DNA of 64,000 nucleotides, taken from IMG/VR virus record IMGVR_UViG_3300012582_000005, positions 64,001 through 128,000 of that record. The stretch is one strand, 5' to 3'. The notes beneath the pieces were generated by a model. That model ran no database searches and was not told the DNA's origin. It saw only the letters and a program-made list of their open reading frames with translations. This DNA comes from a virus. The position numbers and the translations under genes are program-made. How positions within the stretch are numbered: position 1 is the stretch's first letter; the number at the start of each line of letters is the position of its first letter. Shown in pieces: positions 39,389 through 49,037 of the stretch.

Positions 39389-41419
39389 TTAAGGAAATTT
39401 GTCCACAATATAACAAAATTTATCACCACGAATTTCAGCTTTGACTTCTACATTAGGAAAATTTAATCTAAGCCATTTTTGAACATATGAAATTCTAGTA
39501 TTTTTTCCGAATTCTGTATTAGATTCTAATATTTCATTAATTGCAAAAGATGGATTATTAGTTAAAATATTTTTTATAGCAAATTCTCTGATTTTTTCCG
39601 TATTTTCTTTTATTATGTTAAGCAAATATGTAGTATTAACACTTTGTACAAATTCATTGAAATATTTTCCTATAAAATTCATTTTTACTTGACGACTATT
39701 TGCTATATATTCGTTATACATTTCAATTACATCTTTATCTTGTAAAACAACTGTTCTAATATATTCTTTACACATTTTTATAACTGCACTTTCTCCACCA
39801 ATATTATATTCATTTTCAATAATAGAAATTAAATAGCGTTTACTTTTTTCATCATCTTTAAGCTTTGTGTAATATTCATTTTCCAAAGCATTAATATCAC
39901 CATCTATATTAATATTTAATTCAAAATTATCATTTAAAATTATACCAAATGTTATAGGCCTTAACACAATTATAAATTCTCTAACCTTAGAAAAATTTTC
40001 ATTAATTTCTTTAGACATTATTTGCACACCTAATATCTTTTGAATGAAGTTTCTTATTTCAGAACTATCAATTCCCTTAATATAAACATTAGTATTTTCT
40101 AGCATATCCATCATTATATCAGAGCGATATTCTTCACATAAAACTTTTGAACCAATTTTTCTAACAAGTTCGTGCGTTTCATAATTCGAAATAAATGGTT
40201 TTAATTTCATTATATCTTCTTCGCTTTCATTTCTTATCACACTTGATATAATAGTTGAATAGTAATTCATAACTAAAACATTTTTATCATCTACTTTCCA
40301 TATCTCAGGATTTCCATTTATTTTAGTAGGATTTGCTAATAATAAATTATTAAAATCTAATCCTGTATTGGATGATAAATCTCTAACTTCTTTAAGTGTA
40401 TCAACATAATATCTATTGGAAATAAAAAATCCATTTGTTTCGTCCCATTTTTGTTTCCAGTTTGAAGCATTTTGCATGAAATAATTAAATAAAACTGGAA
40501 TATATTTACCATCAATAACATCATATGAAAAATATCTCAATGAGTCCATATATGGTTTTTCCCAAGTTTCCCAATCACCATCAGGTAATATAACTTTTAT
40601 ATTAGGATGTTCTATTACCAACTTACCATTGCTCACAACATAATATTCTGATCCTTGTTTTGTTTTACAATACCAACCGTTAGAATGTGCATATGATTTA
40701 AATTTATCGGTGATAGAATCACTAACCGCATATATTCTATCCATATAAACTTCTGGTTTACCATCTATAGTAGAATTATACCATACTATAGCTCTACCCT
40801 GTATCTTATCATCATCTGTCAATAAAATACATAATGATACATTAGGATTTTTAATATAGACACTAAAATACTCTTGACAACTATCATATCTCATACAAGA
40901 ATTAAACAATGAAGAATGTGAACTTTCATCCGACTCATGATCATAATTACCTTCAAAATAATATTTCTTTACATCATAACCTTTAACTAATTTAAAACTA
41001 CCTGTATTTTGTATAGCTTTATATTCGTTAATAAACTTTTCTAATTCAGATTCAGATTCAGATATATTGACATATGGTGATTTTTTCAATATAGCAGAAA
41101 CAATTTTACCTATAGAAACATCTTGTCTTTTTTTAGTGGCCCACTTTTCAGTTTCAGGTAATTCTTGTTTAGTTTGGAAATCTATTTCTCTATTAGCAGG
41201 AAGCCAAGAAACCATACCCAATTTAGGACTATATTCAATATAAGAATTATCAGTATCTTCTAAATTATCACCATGATCCATATTTACCATATACTTTGCA
41301 TATGGATGCTTCATATTTTTAAGTACATCTCTCATTTTTTCACCAAAATATAGTACTTTTTCAAGTAATAAGCTTTCTAATATTGCATCATATTGTAAAA
41401 ATCTCTTTAAATATATCAC
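39389..41419 (-). CDS. Large SCM/DRIY-family paralogue D, leader-bearing
   Basis: 676 residues, GTG start. The leader MIYLKRFLQYDAILE|SLLLEK has I-L-E at 13-15 and then resembles paralogue A ('FEGLILEKVV'). The core contains 'NSYIEYSPKLGMVSWLPANREI', 'VSIGKIVSAIL', 'LEKFINEYKAIQ', 'NSCMRYDSC', 'GRAIVWYNS', 'VYMDRIYAVSD', 'GWYCK' and 'EKPYMDSLRYF'. The C-terminus is unique and mostly helical. Late-type motif upstream. It lies tandem with paralogue C, so the two probably arose by duplication. Confidence 0.8.
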   Translation of the reverse strand: MIYLKRFLQYDAILESLLLEKVLYFGEKMRDVLKNMKHPYAKYMVNMDHGDNLEDTDNSYIEYSPKLGMVSWLPANREIDFQTKQELPETEKWATKKRQDVSIGKIVSAILKKSPYVNISESESELEKFINEYKAIQNTGSFKLVKGYDVKKYYFEGNYDHESDESSHSSLFNSCMRYDSCQEYFSVYIKNPNVSLCILLTDDDKIQGRAIVWYNSTIDGKPEVYMDRIYAVSDSITDKFKSYAHSNGWYCKTKQGSEYYVVSNGKLVIEHPNIKVILPDGDWETWEKPYMDSLRYFSYDVIDGKYIPVLFNYFMQNASNWKQKWDETNGFFISNRYYVDTLKEVRDLSSNTGLDFNNLLLANPTKINGNPEIWKVDDKNVLVMNYYSTIISSVIRNESEEDIMKLKPFISNYETHELVRKIGSKVLCEEYRSDIMMDMLENTNVYIKGIDSSEIRNFIQKILGVQIMSKEINENFSKVREFIIVLRPITFGIILNDNFELNINIDGDINALENEYYTKLKDDEKSKRYLISIIENEYNIGGESAVIKMCKEYIRTVVLQDKDVIEMYNEYIANSRQVKMNFIGKYFNEFVQSVNTTYLLNIIKENTEKIREFAIKNILTNNPSFAINEILESNTEFGKNTRISYVQKWLRLNFPNVEVKAEIRGDKFCYIVDKFP

Positions 41420-41436
41420 AAAAACAAATTGTTTTC

Positions 41437-41448
41437 GTTATATATTAA
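41437..41448 (-). promoter_or_regulatory. Late-promoter-like AT motif
   Basis: Minus strand TTAATATATAAC, 17 bases before the GTG of paralogue D. Confidence 0.4.
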
Positions 41449-41485
41449 AATAGTATTTGGTTAAATTTTTAATTATATTTGGTTT

Positions 41486-42079
41486 ATGAGATATAATGAT
41501 ATAGGCATATGTGTCGAATTATACAAAAATTTGCTATATAAATCAAAATCAGATGATGATTATTATTTGGATATTCCCAAACCAATATCTGATATAGAAT
41601 TCGCACTTATAACAGATTTCATATTTGGTATTAATATAGGAATTTCAGCATTAGCTTTTACATCTAAAAATGAACACGAAATTTGTCCACCGAATAAAAC
41701 TTTTGATAAATTAAGCGTAGAAGACTATAGAACAGTTGAATACGATTTAGCAATAATTTCATTTAAATTGAAATTATCACAATCACAATATATTGATTCT
41801 AAATTTAATAAAGCATCTCATGGTAATACATACGAAATGGATAATATTGTATGGAGGAGCATTTTTGGTAAATCTTGTATTAATGGTGCAATAATACAAA
41901 TTTATGGACAATGTAAGGTTACAAAAATTGACGAATTTTATAGATTAAAACATTGGTATGAAAATAGAATCAATAAATTAGATCCTGCAAGAGAAGAATT
42001 TATTGATAAAATAACAAGCTTAAAGGCTTTAAATAAAAAACTAATTAAAAATAATGAGAAGGAGATTTTTTACGACTGA
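41486..42079 (+). CDS. Hypothetical protein
   Basis: 197 residues, not recognised. Contains 'DIEFALITDFIFGINIGISALAF' and a C-terminal helical charged segment. TATATTTG (41474-41481) just upstream is a -7 candidate but has no TTG at the right distance. Its end overlaps the phosphatase gene by 26 bases. Confidence 0.6.
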   Translation: MRYNDIGICVELYKNLLYKSKSDDDYYLDIPKPISDIEFALITDFIFGINIGISALAFTSKNEHEICPPNKTFDKLSVEDYRTVEYDLAIISFKLKLSQSQYIDSKFNKASHGNTYEMDNIVWRSIFGKSCINGAIIQIYGQCKVTKIDEFYRLKHWYENRINKLDPAREEFIDKITSLKALNKKLIKNNEKEIFYD

Positions 42080-42800
42080 TGCGCATGGTAGTTACAGAGC
42101 TTTAAAGCAATGTTTAGACAAAGTTAATTTTGACTATGATAATGATTTGCTTATATATGGCGGCGATATTGTAGACGGTTGGTCAGAAACGAAAGAGTCA
42201 ATTGATTTATTAATGTCTATAAAAAATCTCCAATTGTTAATGGGTAATCATGATGATTGGTTTATTAGATACTACGAAGAAAAATTAGAATTTAATGAAT
42301 TATCATGTTGGTTAATGCATGGTGGTGAAGAGGCATTAATGTCATACCCAAATAAAATTATTCCTAAAGAGCATTATGACTTTATGAAAAATAATGCTAA
42401 AGGATATTATTTAACAGATGATAACAAACTATTTGTACATGCTGGAATAGTAGAAGATTTATCATTAGAACATCACACGTTAGACAATTTTATTTGGAAT
42501 ATGTCATTTCCTAAATATTGTAAACAAATAAATAGAGCAATTAGAGGATTTGATGAAATATATATTGGACATACACCTACATCAAATATAATAAAAGGAA
42601 CATATGAACCTGTAAATCTACACAATGTTTGGGCAATTGATACTGCTGCTGCATTTGAAGGATATTTAACTATAATTGATATTGACACTAAAGATTATTG
42701 GCAATCAGATTTAGTTAGAATCCTTTATGCTGATGAACGTGGGAGAAATCAATTATCTTGGAACGAAAGAGAAGCATATAAAAAAAGGGGATTGTTATAA
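42054..42800 (+). CDS. PPP-family metallophosphatase
   Basis: 248 residues. Metal-binding motifs in order: 'TTDAHGSYRAL' (D-x-H-G), 'LIYGGDIVDGWSET' (G-D-x-x-D-G), 'LLMGNHDDWF' (G-N-H-D), 'LFVHAGI' (H-A-G) and 'IYIGHTPT' (G-H-T). Related phage enzymes (lambda phosphatase type) remove phosphate from proteins; others cleave dinucleoside polyphosphates. Either could apply. The first motif has T-D in place of the usual G-D. Confidence 0.92.
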   Translation: MRRRFFTTDAHGSYRALKQCLDKVNFDYDNDLLIYGGDIVDGWSETKESIDLLMSIKNLQLLMGNHDDWFIRYYEEKLEFNELSCWLMHGGEEALMSYPNKIIPKEHYDFMKNNAKGYYLTDDNKLFVHAGIVEDLSLEHHTLDNFIWNMSFPKYCKQINRAIRGFDEIYIGHTPTSNIIKGTYEPVNLHNVWAIDTAAAFEGYLTIIDIDTKDYWQSDLVRILYADERGRNQLSWNEREAYKKRGLL

Positions 42801-42811
42801 TCCCCTTTTTT
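42781..42811. terminator. Bidirectional terminator hairpin
   Basis: AAAAAAGGGGATT / AATCCCCTTTTTT, with a 5-base loop, overlapping the phosphatase stop and serving the convergent gene. Confidence 0.85.
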
Positions 42812-42813
42812 AT

Positions 42814-43209
42814 TTAGAAAAATAATACTTCAAATCTTTCTGGCATTTTATAACTATCTTTTGTATATGTTAATTCTACATCACGAGTTATCCAAAATCT
42901 AAGATATGTAAATCTCATTTTTGGATCAACCATTATATGAAGTTTAAATTTATCAAATAAAATAAAACCTGTTGTATAAGGTCTACCATCATTATTTATA
43001 ACTTCAGTAGTATTAACTTCAGATGACATAGATACCCAAGTAAAAGAAATCGAATCCGACAATATAACACTGACACTTGCAGCAGATATTATAAACAATT
43101 CATTAGTAAAACTTTCATCACTATCAAGTTTATCTATCTTATCACATCTAAGATATGTCGTACATAACATTTCAATATAAGCTATAAATTCTTTTTGTAT
43201 TTTATTCAT
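42814..43209 (-). CDS. Hypothetical protein
   Basis: 131 residues, beta-rich ('LFIISAASVSVILSDSISFTWVSMSSEV', 'MRFTYLRFWITRDVELTY'). Not recognised. It starts 4 bases after the thymidylate synthase stop, so it is in the same transcript. Confidence 0.6.
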   Translation of the reverse strand: MNKIQKEFIAYIEMLCTTYLRCDKIDKLDSDESFTNELFIISAASVSVILSDSISFTWVSMSSEVNTTEVINNDGRPYTTGFILFDKFKLHIMVDPKMRFTYLRFWITRDVELTYTKDSYKMPERFEVLFF

Positions 43210-43212
43210 ATT

Positions 43213-44055
43213 TTATATAGCAATCTCCAATGTAGATGTTAATTTTTTTATACCTGTAGTGTTTGTTATTATAAAATCACTTAGTGTAATATCATAGAAT
43301 TTCTTAGATGTCAATTCAAGCATAGGAATAATATTTAATGGTGTTCTATTTAATATTTCTTTAGCTGCATCAATATGTCTATCATAAATATGAAGATTTT
43401 GTACAAAATGACAAAACTTACCAATATTATATCCTAAATGGGAAGCTACCATCATCTGTAAAGCTACATATTGAATCTTGTTAATATATCCAGCCATAAT
43501 ATAATCATTCGATCTTTGATTTAATGTCATATCTAAATATAAAATATCATTCACTTTTCTAACAGACCATATAGTTTCAAACGCACACGGATATAAACCT
43601 TTAGTTTCTTTTAAATCACCTTCTTGTAATAAATTAATTACATGTCTTCTACTAAATGGATCATGTTCTAATCCATATAATAAATTATCCATTAATTTCC
43701 ACTTACCAACAGTAGCACCATATCTTTGTCCTATAGTTCCATCACCAATATTCCATTCATCCCACCACATAATTCCTCTATTATGAGCAGATTCAAGTGA
43801 TGAATTTTGATCTTGATATATCCATAATATTTCTTGTATACCCATTTTAGTGGCAGTATTTCTTAAAGTGGTTATCGGAAACTCACCTTTACTAATATCA
43901 TACTCTTCAAATACTTGTGTTATAAAATAAGAGTGTGCGGAAACACCATCTTTATATTTAGGTCTTGGGTTTTCATCTTTACAACCTTCTGTAAGAATTT
44001 TATTCAGATTTTCAATATAGTACTTATCAGCTTTATTCATAGATTTAAATAACAT
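43213..44055 (-). CDS. thyA: Thymidylate synthase
   Basis: 280 residues, the usual bacterial length. Catalytic Cys157 in 'GLYPCAFETIWSV', 'DPFSRRHVINLLQEGDL' (phosphate-binding Arg pair) and 'LNQRSNDYIMAGYINKIQYVALQMM', where the Asn (I-N-K) indicates dUMP rather than dCMP as substrate. It methylates dUMP to dTMP using methylene-tetrahydrofolate, linking to the phage DHFR and dCMP deaminase. Confidence 0.95.
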   Translation of the reverse strand: MLFKSMNKADKYYIENLNKILTEGCKDENPRPKYKDGVSAHSYFITQVFEEYDISKGEFPITTLRNTATKMGIQEILWIYQDQNSSLESAHNRGIMWWDEWNIGDGTIGQRYGATVGKWKLMDNLLYGLEHDPFSRRHVINLLQEGDLKETKGLYPCAFETIWSVRKVNDILYLDMTLNQRSNDYIMAGYINKIQYVALQMMVASHLGYNIGKFCHFVQNLHIYDRHIDAAKEILNRTPLNIIPMLELTSKKFYDITLSDFIITNTTGIKKLTSTLEIAI

Positions 44056-44093
44056 TTTTACAGTTATTATAGCTAATATTTCTATAATGTTTA

Positions 44094-44528
44094 TTATAAC
44101 ATCTGACTAAATTGCTTAACTAAATGTTCTATTTCTTTTGTTTGCTTTTCTGATAAAGTTGTAATAACAATTTTAGAATATTCATGAAGTTTACCCAAAT
44201 CGGAAATAAAAGCTAAATCATTAAAAGTTTCATTACTAATCTTAAATTTATCCATTATATCAGTTTTTGTATGAAAACCATCACCATCTAAATATCTACC
44301 ATTTAAATAAACGTATACATGTCTAATATCCTTAACATTATCAGAAAATTCTAATTTAGAGACAAATAGAAATTTATCAAAATTAAAGTACTTATGAAGA
44401 ATATTACAGAAAATATGTGAATTTTCGTCAATATTTTTAAATCTTTTTTGTACTAAATCCGTTAATGATTGTAGTATTTTAGTAGGGCTTTTAGATTCTT
44501 GAATAAAATTGTTAAAATTCTTAATCAT
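44094..44528 (-). CDS. Leader-bearing hypothetical protein
   Basis: 144 residues. MIKNFNNFIQE|SKSPTK is a short leader with I-Q-E at 9-11. The remainder ('LQSLTDLVQKRFKNIDENSHIFCNILHKYFNFDKFLF', 'HVYVYLNGRYLDGDGFHTKTDIMDKF') looks like a small folded domain of unknown role, reminiscent of short phage peptidase-like or D-G-D-containing proteins. Confidence 0.65.
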   Translation of the reverse strand: MIKNFNNFIQESKSPTKILQSLTDLVQKRFKNIDENSHIFCNILHKYFNFDKFLFVSKLEFSDNVKDIRHVYVYLNGRYLDGDGFHTKTDIMDKFKISNETFNDLAFISDLGKLHEYSKIVITTLSEKQTKEIEHLVKQFSQML

Positions 44529-44534
44529 TATTAC

Positions 44535-44565
44535 TTGGATTTAAAACTTTTTTATATTATATTTG
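44535..44565 (+). promoter_or_regulatory. Bacteroidota housekeeping-type promoter
   Basis: TTG (44535-44537), 20 bases, TATATTTG (44558-44565), 28 bases before the ATG at 44594. Confidence 0.75.
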
Positions 44566-44575
44566 TATATATTAA
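44565..44575 (-). promoter_or_regulatory. Late-promoter-like AT motif
   Basis: Minus strand TTAATATATAC before the leader gene at 44528, abutting the divergent host-type promoter. The two motif classes point to opposite genes of different type. Confidence 0.4.
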
Positions 44576-44593
44576 AATTATTTACGTAACGCC

Positions 44594-45055
44594 ATGATGG
44601 AATTCAGCAATGATGATTTAAATAAAAAGATTTTTATTCGTTATAATTTAGGTAAAAAACTAAATGAAAACGAGGAAGAAATCAGTGATAACGTTCTTTT
44701 AGAAGTTACAACTCTAGAAAAAGTTGAAGAAGTAGGACAAATAGTTACCCAATTACAAGACGGCTCTCTTAGACCTATAAATACATTCAAAATTGCAAAT
44801 GATTATGTCGATGATGTATTTCTTGTGATTAATGTAACTAAAACTAAAAATTTAGTAGTTGCTCCAATGAGTCCCGATTTTAATATTTCAAAATTTATTA
44901 CGAATTACGTACAAAATAACGTAACCGAAATTCCTAAAAGAGCATTGAAGTTTATTATGGATGAGAAAGTTATAACAGAAGAATACGAAATGGCGGCTAT
45001 CCTAAGAGATGAAATTTTTAAAAGGGAAGGTAGTTCATCAAAAGTTAACGAATAA
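44594..45055 (+). CDS. Hypothetical protein with UVR-like C-terminal helix pair
   Basis: 153 residues. The C-terminal 'KRALKFIMDEKVITEEYEMAAILRDEIFKRE' resembles the UVR motif of UvrB/UvrC and McsA (Y-E-x-A-A-x-x-R-D-x-I), a helical hairpin used for protein contacts. The N-terminal 110 residues are not recognised. An exact host-type promoter suggests early expression. Confidence 0.65.
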   Translation: MMEFSNDDLNKKIFIRYNLGKKLNENEEEISDNVLLEVTTLEKVEEVGQIVTQLQDGSLRPINTFKIANDYVDDVFLVINVTKTKNLVVAPMSPDFNISKFITNYVQNNVTEIPKRALKFIMDEKVITEEYEMAAILRDEIFKREGSSSKVNE

Positions 45056-45056
45056 T

Positions 45057-45084
45057 AAAAAAGGGAGCTAATAGCTCCCTTTTT
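45057..45084. terminator. Bidirectional terminator hairpin
   Basis: AGGGAGCT / AGCTCCCT stem (3-base loop) flanked by A and T tracts, between the convergent UVR-like and thioredoxin genes. Confidence 0.85.
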
Positions 45085-45088
45085 CTGT

Positions 45089-45394
45089 TTATAATCCATT
45101 TATAGTATTTAATAATTCTGTTTTAGATACAGCACCAATTTTTTTAGTTATTAGATGCCCGTCCTTAAAGAATAACATAGTTGGTATACTTCTGATACCA
45201 TATTTAGTTGTAATGTCTCTATCAGCATCTACGTCTATTTTATGAATAACATATTGCCCATTTGAATCATTATTCAACTCTTCCAAAATAGGAAGCATCG
45301 TTAGACAAGGCCCACACCACGAAGCAGCAAAATCTACAACTACGACACCTGTCGCAATCTTCTCATCAAAATTATTTTTGTTTATTACTTCCAT
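45089..45394 (-). CDS. trxA: Thioredoxin
   Basis: 101 residues, a single thioredoxin domain. Active site 'FAASWCGPCLTMLPIL' (C27-G-P-C30), plus 'IDVDADRDITTKYGIRSIPTMLFFKDG' with the cis-Pro. It supplies reducing power, for example to a ribonucleotide reductase elsewhere in the genome, or acts as a protein cofactor. Confidence 0.95.
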   Translation of the reverse strand: MEVINKNNFDEKIATGVVVVDFAASWCGPCLTMLPILEELNNDSNGQYVIHKIDVDADRDITTKYGIRSIPTMLFFKDGHLITKKIGAVSKTELLNTINGL

Positions 45395-45478
45395 TTTTTA
45401 AATTATTTTTTCATATTTATTATATGCATAAATATGCTTTGGTTTAATATTAATGTCTATTTTTATTCATCACTTAAT

Positions 45479-45517
45479 AAAAAAAGGGATACATATTTCT
45501 ATATATCCCTTTTTTTA
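45479..45517 (-). terminator. Terminator hairpin
   Basis: GGGATA/TATCCC stem flanked by A and T tracts, just downstream of the 719-residue peptidase gene. Confidence 0.7.
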
Positions 45518-45530
45518 TGCTTTTTAGTTT

Positions 45531-47690
45531 TTATTCATCGTCGTCATCCTCTTCTTCCTCTTCATCATCAATTACAGAAGATTTTTTGAATTTATAAGTA
45601 TCAATAAGATTAAATAATACCGTCTTATCAAATGAATCTACACTTCTATCACTTTCTTTTATTTTCTTAACAAAATCATCATAAGATTTAATACCATTAA
45701 TTCTGATAACAAAGTATCCTTGTCCACTACTAGCGATACTGCTTCTATTTAAGAAAATTGTAGTATCACCATCAGCTTGTATTGTAAATGTCCACACATT
45801 ACCCTTAACATCTCTATAAGAATCTTTAAGAGAAACACCTGGTTTACTATCAGAATTAATATTTACAAGTTCGAAGGCTTTATCAAAATTTTTCTCATTA
45901 TATAATGGTTCACTATCCTTTTTAGAAAATCCAACTTTATCTTTAATAGAATCATATAATTCATCCCACGATTTTACAGCACCATGAAATAAAAGTTTAT
46001 ATTGTCCTTTAGTATTAGAGCTACTTATCAAGAATACGCTTACAATATTTCCATCAATTTCAATATTATAAATAGTACCATCTTTATCTTCAAATCGCTC
46101 CTTAAATATTAGAGAACCTTCTTCACCAACTTCTGCTTTTTTAAGATCAAAAACTTTAACTATATTATCAATAGTAAGTGGTTTACCAAACATATTCATT
46201 TGAGTACCACTATTATCAAATTTACCAACAACTGTACCAGCTTTAGTACTAACAATAGCACCAAGTTGTTTTTTAAACTTTTCTATAGTGCTATCCACTA
46301 TATTGGATACAACTTCATATGGTTTGCTACTATCAAATACTAAAGCTATATCAAAATATTTTTTATCTCCGCTAACAGCACTACCATTTCTTACTAATTC
46401 AACGGCTTTAATTCTACTATCATCATTAATAATATCTTGAATCTTAATGAATGAAACAGACGGCGGAACTATTAAAGTCACTGTACGCTTAGTCTCTTTA
46501 ATAACGGCATTTTGAGTTTTCTTCTTTTTCTTTTTTCTTTTTAGTGACACAACATCTTTAATTCTTTCCCATAATTCATTGAAATTTTTTGGAATATTTG
46601 ACTTCAATGATTCATGATATACAATATCTGGCATACCATTCTGCAATTCTTTTGCAATAGATACAGTATCACTATTAATAGTGATCATCCAAATTGTACC
46701 TTCTTTATCCGCAAAATATTCAGATTTATCATCAGTATCACCATGACTTTGAATTTTAGTTAATTCAAAGAAAGATGGAACATTATCAACATTAAAAGTT
46801 AAATCAGCACCATCGACAGGAATACCATCATCATCTTTTTTGGTTGTATTTTGCCAAGTATTATTATGTTGATAAGACGTGCTTTTATTTCTACTATTAT
46901 AATGTGTGTGACCACTGCCATATTCATCATAATTATTACCATAAGTAGTAATTTTCTTTTTCTCTTTTTCTTCGTCTCTTGGTGTACGTTTTGTTGGCAA
47001 TTTCTCCCAATTAATTTTAGCAGATGCATGTGCAATTTGTTCAATTAATTTGATATTTACATATTCATCCCTAGTATGTTCACCCCAAACTGCTGCTGAA
47101 ATATTTGTACATTCTGGAATTATACCCATGAATACGGCTGTGTCGGTATAAACCCCTGTATCATCAGGACGATATTGTAATCCATTTTTACCATAATCTT
47201 TCGAAAGAGCTTCGGCAAAATCTATACTTGCACAAATACTACCTCTTTGTTTTGTAATAATTGAACCCGATTTTTTCCTGTCGAATGCAATAGCTCTCTT
47301 AAACTTTCTAAAATAGTCAGGCTCATTTTTTAAAGCCCATCTTGAACCAATACAACCAGTTTCTTCACCCACAAAGAAGTAATATGTACCAGGAACATTT
47401 TGTTCAATTAGATACATCAAAATACATACTCCTGCTTTATTGTCACCACCTAATATTGTTGTGCCATCAGTTCTAATGATATCACCTTGTATGATATGAT
47501 TAATTTTCATACGAGTAGATACTGTATCCAAGTGGCAAGTAAATAATGTTTCACTTTCGCCAATAACGATTCTATAATTACCAACTTCATCCTTTTCCAA
47601 CCCATTTGGTAAAAGGTGAGTAATAGTTTCCTCATATCCGTGTGGAATAGTCCATTGGGTAAATTTCAAGAAAGTTTTTTTGAAATCCAT
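45531..47690 (-). CDS. M20/M28-type zinc aminopeptidase-like protein with three C-terminal repeats
   Basis: 719 residues. The peptidase domain (1 to about 235) has metal and catalytic motifs 'FTCHLDTV' (H53, D55), 'ILGGDNKAGV' (D83), 'FVGEETGCIGS' (E109/E110), 'AFDRK' and a late 'GEHTRDEY'. After a His/Asn-rich linker (about 240-285) come three related units of about 85 residues, starting near 298, 508 and 610, each with 'F-x-[DE]-x-[DKE]-G-x-[IV]-[WY]-x-[MIF]-x-I' and ending 'K-x-[WYF]-x-[DE]-[LF]'. The C-terminal end is acidic. Repeats may bind substrate or a structure. A host-type promoter precedes it. Confidence 0.8.
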   Translation of the reverse strand: MDFKKTFLKFTQWTIPHGYEETITHLLPNGLEKDEVGNYRIVIGESETLFTCHLDTVSTRMKINHIIQGDIIRTDGTTILGGDNKAGVCILMYLIEQNVPGTYYFFVGEETGCIGSRWALKNEPDYFRKFKRAIAFDRKKSGSIITKQRGSICASIDFAEALSKDYGKNGLQYRPDDTGVYTDTAVFMGIIPECTNISAAVWGEHTRDEYVNIKLIEQIAHASAKINWEKLPTKRTPRDEEKEKKKITTYGNNYDEYGSGHTHYNSRNKSTSYQHNNTWQNTTKKDDDGIPVDGADLTFNVDNVPSFFELTKIQSHGDTDDKSEYFADKEGTIWMITINSDTVSIAKELQNGMPDIVYHESLKSNIPKNFNELWERIKDVVSLKRKKKKKKTQNAVIKETKRTVTLIVPPSVSFIKIQDIINDDSRIKAVELVRNGSAVSGDKKYFDIALVFDSSKPYEVVSNIVDSTIEKFKKQLGAIVSTKAGTVVGKFDNSGTQMNMFGKPLTIDNIVKVFDLKKAEVGEEGSLIFKERFEDKDGTIYNIEIDGNIVSVFLISSSNTKGQYKLLFHGAVKSWDELYDSIKDKVGFSKKDSEPLYNEKNFDKAFELVNINSDSKPGVSLKDSYRDVKGNVWTFTIQADGDTTIFLNRSSIASSGQGYFVIRINGIKSYDDFVKKIKESDRSVDSFDKTVLFNLIDTYKFKKSSVIDDEEEEEDDDDE

Positions 47691-47728
47691 TGATTTTTAT
47701 GTTTGTTTATATATTAAAATCTATTTTA

Positions 47729-47759
47729 CAAAGTTATAGAAAAAAAGTAGAAAATACAA
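47729..47759 (-). promoter_or_regulatory. Bacteroidota housekeeping-type promoter
   Basis: Minus strand: TTG (47757-47759), 20 bases, TAACTTTG (47729-47736), 38 bases before the 719-residue peptidase. Confidence 0.75.
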
Positions 47760-47779
47760 ATTTTGAAGCACTTTTTTAA

Positions 47780-47807
47780 TAAAAAAAGGGGAGAAAAAAT
47801 CTCCCCT
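47780..47807 (-). terminator. Rho-independent terminator
   Basis: Minus strand GGGGAG/CTCCCC stem with a 7-base loop and long T tract, just after the 402-residue peptidase gene. Confidence 0.8.
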
Positions 47808-47812
47808 AAAAA

Positions 47813-49021
47813 TTAAATTGTATCTCTTAAATACATTTTTGGTATATGTTTGTACGAATTACAACATGGACAAAGTTTTATACCATCAATGTCTTCTTCT
47901 AGAATTTCTTTACACTCCTTACATTTATCATTTACTGCATAATAATCATTCTCTTTTTTAGTAAGTCCCCAATTTTCTAAAATATCATCTTCACTAATAG
48001 ATAAGCCACCATTGTTATAAATATCATCAAAATCCGTTTCGTCATCTTCGATATTTTCTCTGTTATCATTTCTAAAATACGAGCTTCTTCCATAGTCGTA
48101 GTTGTCAAAATCATCATCATTATCGCGCCCATACCCGTACCCACTATATGAGTACGAATAGCCCCCCTTACTATGCTTATTGTTTTTATCGTGTGGAAAA
48201 CGAGTATCTATGAAATCTAACATCAATTCGGATACTAAATTATAGCATTTTTGCACTGCATTTAAATCAAGAACTTCATTATCAGAATGAGGCGAGTAAT
48301 AACCACATGACATATTAGCACATGCTACAGCTAATCCTTTTCCCTTCAATTCTAAAACATCTGTCATTAACCCCGTAGTTTCTCTATACCCATGTTTTTC
48401 TAAATATGGTGCAACAGCTTTTTCAAAATTAGCACCATACAATTCTGTACCCGCATTATAAATGAAGTCGTCAGAACCTTTTCTATCGCATTGCAAAACA
48501 AATCCACAATCATCAAAAAATTGCATATTAGCTCTACCTGAACCAATACAACCAACTTCTTCGTCTTTAAAAAAAGCAATTTTAACTTTTGGAAGTAATT
48601 CAAGCATAGAAAGACACATGAACACACCCACTTTGTCATCACCACCAACACCTACTTGAGTTCGTTTATCATTTGAAAATGCCCAAATAATATTTTCATC
48701 CTGCATAACCTGAAAATGTTCATGAATACTATGAACTGTATCTGTGTGAGAAACAATTGCTGGATATAAATCAGCATTTCCTTTAGTTGCATAAATATTA
48801 CCATATGCATCCTCTTGAACATGAACATTTTTCTTTTTTTTCAAAAAGCCTATAATATACTGCATCATTCTATCACATTTATATGAACTCGTTTGAACAG
48901 AGTGTACGTCTTTCAATAGGTTCACATTCAATGTAATAGGTATTTCTGGTGCGGTTATTGGAGGATAAACGCTATAATTTGTTCTTTTAGGAACTATAAC
49001 TAATTTATTGTTATTAGACAT
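47813..49021 (-). CDS. M20-type (peptidase T-like) peptidase with zinc-ribbon C-terminus
   Basis: 402 residues. Motifs: 'AIVSHTDTVHS' (H92, D94), 'VGVGGDDKVGV', 'FKDEEVGCIGSG', 'QCDRKGSDDF', 'LMTDVLEL' and 'YYSPHSDNE'. These parallel the neighbouring 719-residue protein, so the two are paralogues. After a Gly/Tyr/Asp-rich linker (about 288-345) the C-terminus has 'CKECKEILEEDIDGIKLCPCC', a likely zinc ribbon. Probably releases amino acids from peptides, perhaps those made by ClpP. Confidence 0.85.
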   Translation of the reverse strand: MSNNNKLVIVPKRTNYSVYPPITAPEIPITLNVNLLKDVHSVQTSSYKCDRMMQYIIGFLKKKKNVHVQEDAYGNIYATKGNADLYPAIVSHTDTVHSIHEHFQVMQDENIIWAFSNDKRTQVGVGGDDKVGVFMCLSMLELLPKVKIAFFKDEEVGCIGSGRANMQFFDDCGFVLQCDRKGSDDFIYNAGTELYGANFEKAVAPYLEKHGYRETTGLMTDVLELKGKGLAVACANMSCGYYSPHSDNEVLDLNAVQKCYNLVSELMLDFIDTRFPHDKNNKHSKGGYSYSYSGYGYGRDNDDDFDNYDYGRSSYFRNDNRENIEDDETDFDDIYNNGGLSISEDDILENWGLTKKENDYYAVNDKCKECKEILEEDIDGIKLCPCCNSYKHIPKMYLRDTI

Positions 49022-49037
49022 ATATTGAATATTTATA

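Noticed and set aside
41474-41481. A thirteenth host-type promoter before the gene at 41486
   Set aside because: TATATTTG is present but no TTG lies 20 bases upstream; the nearest is 14 bases away.
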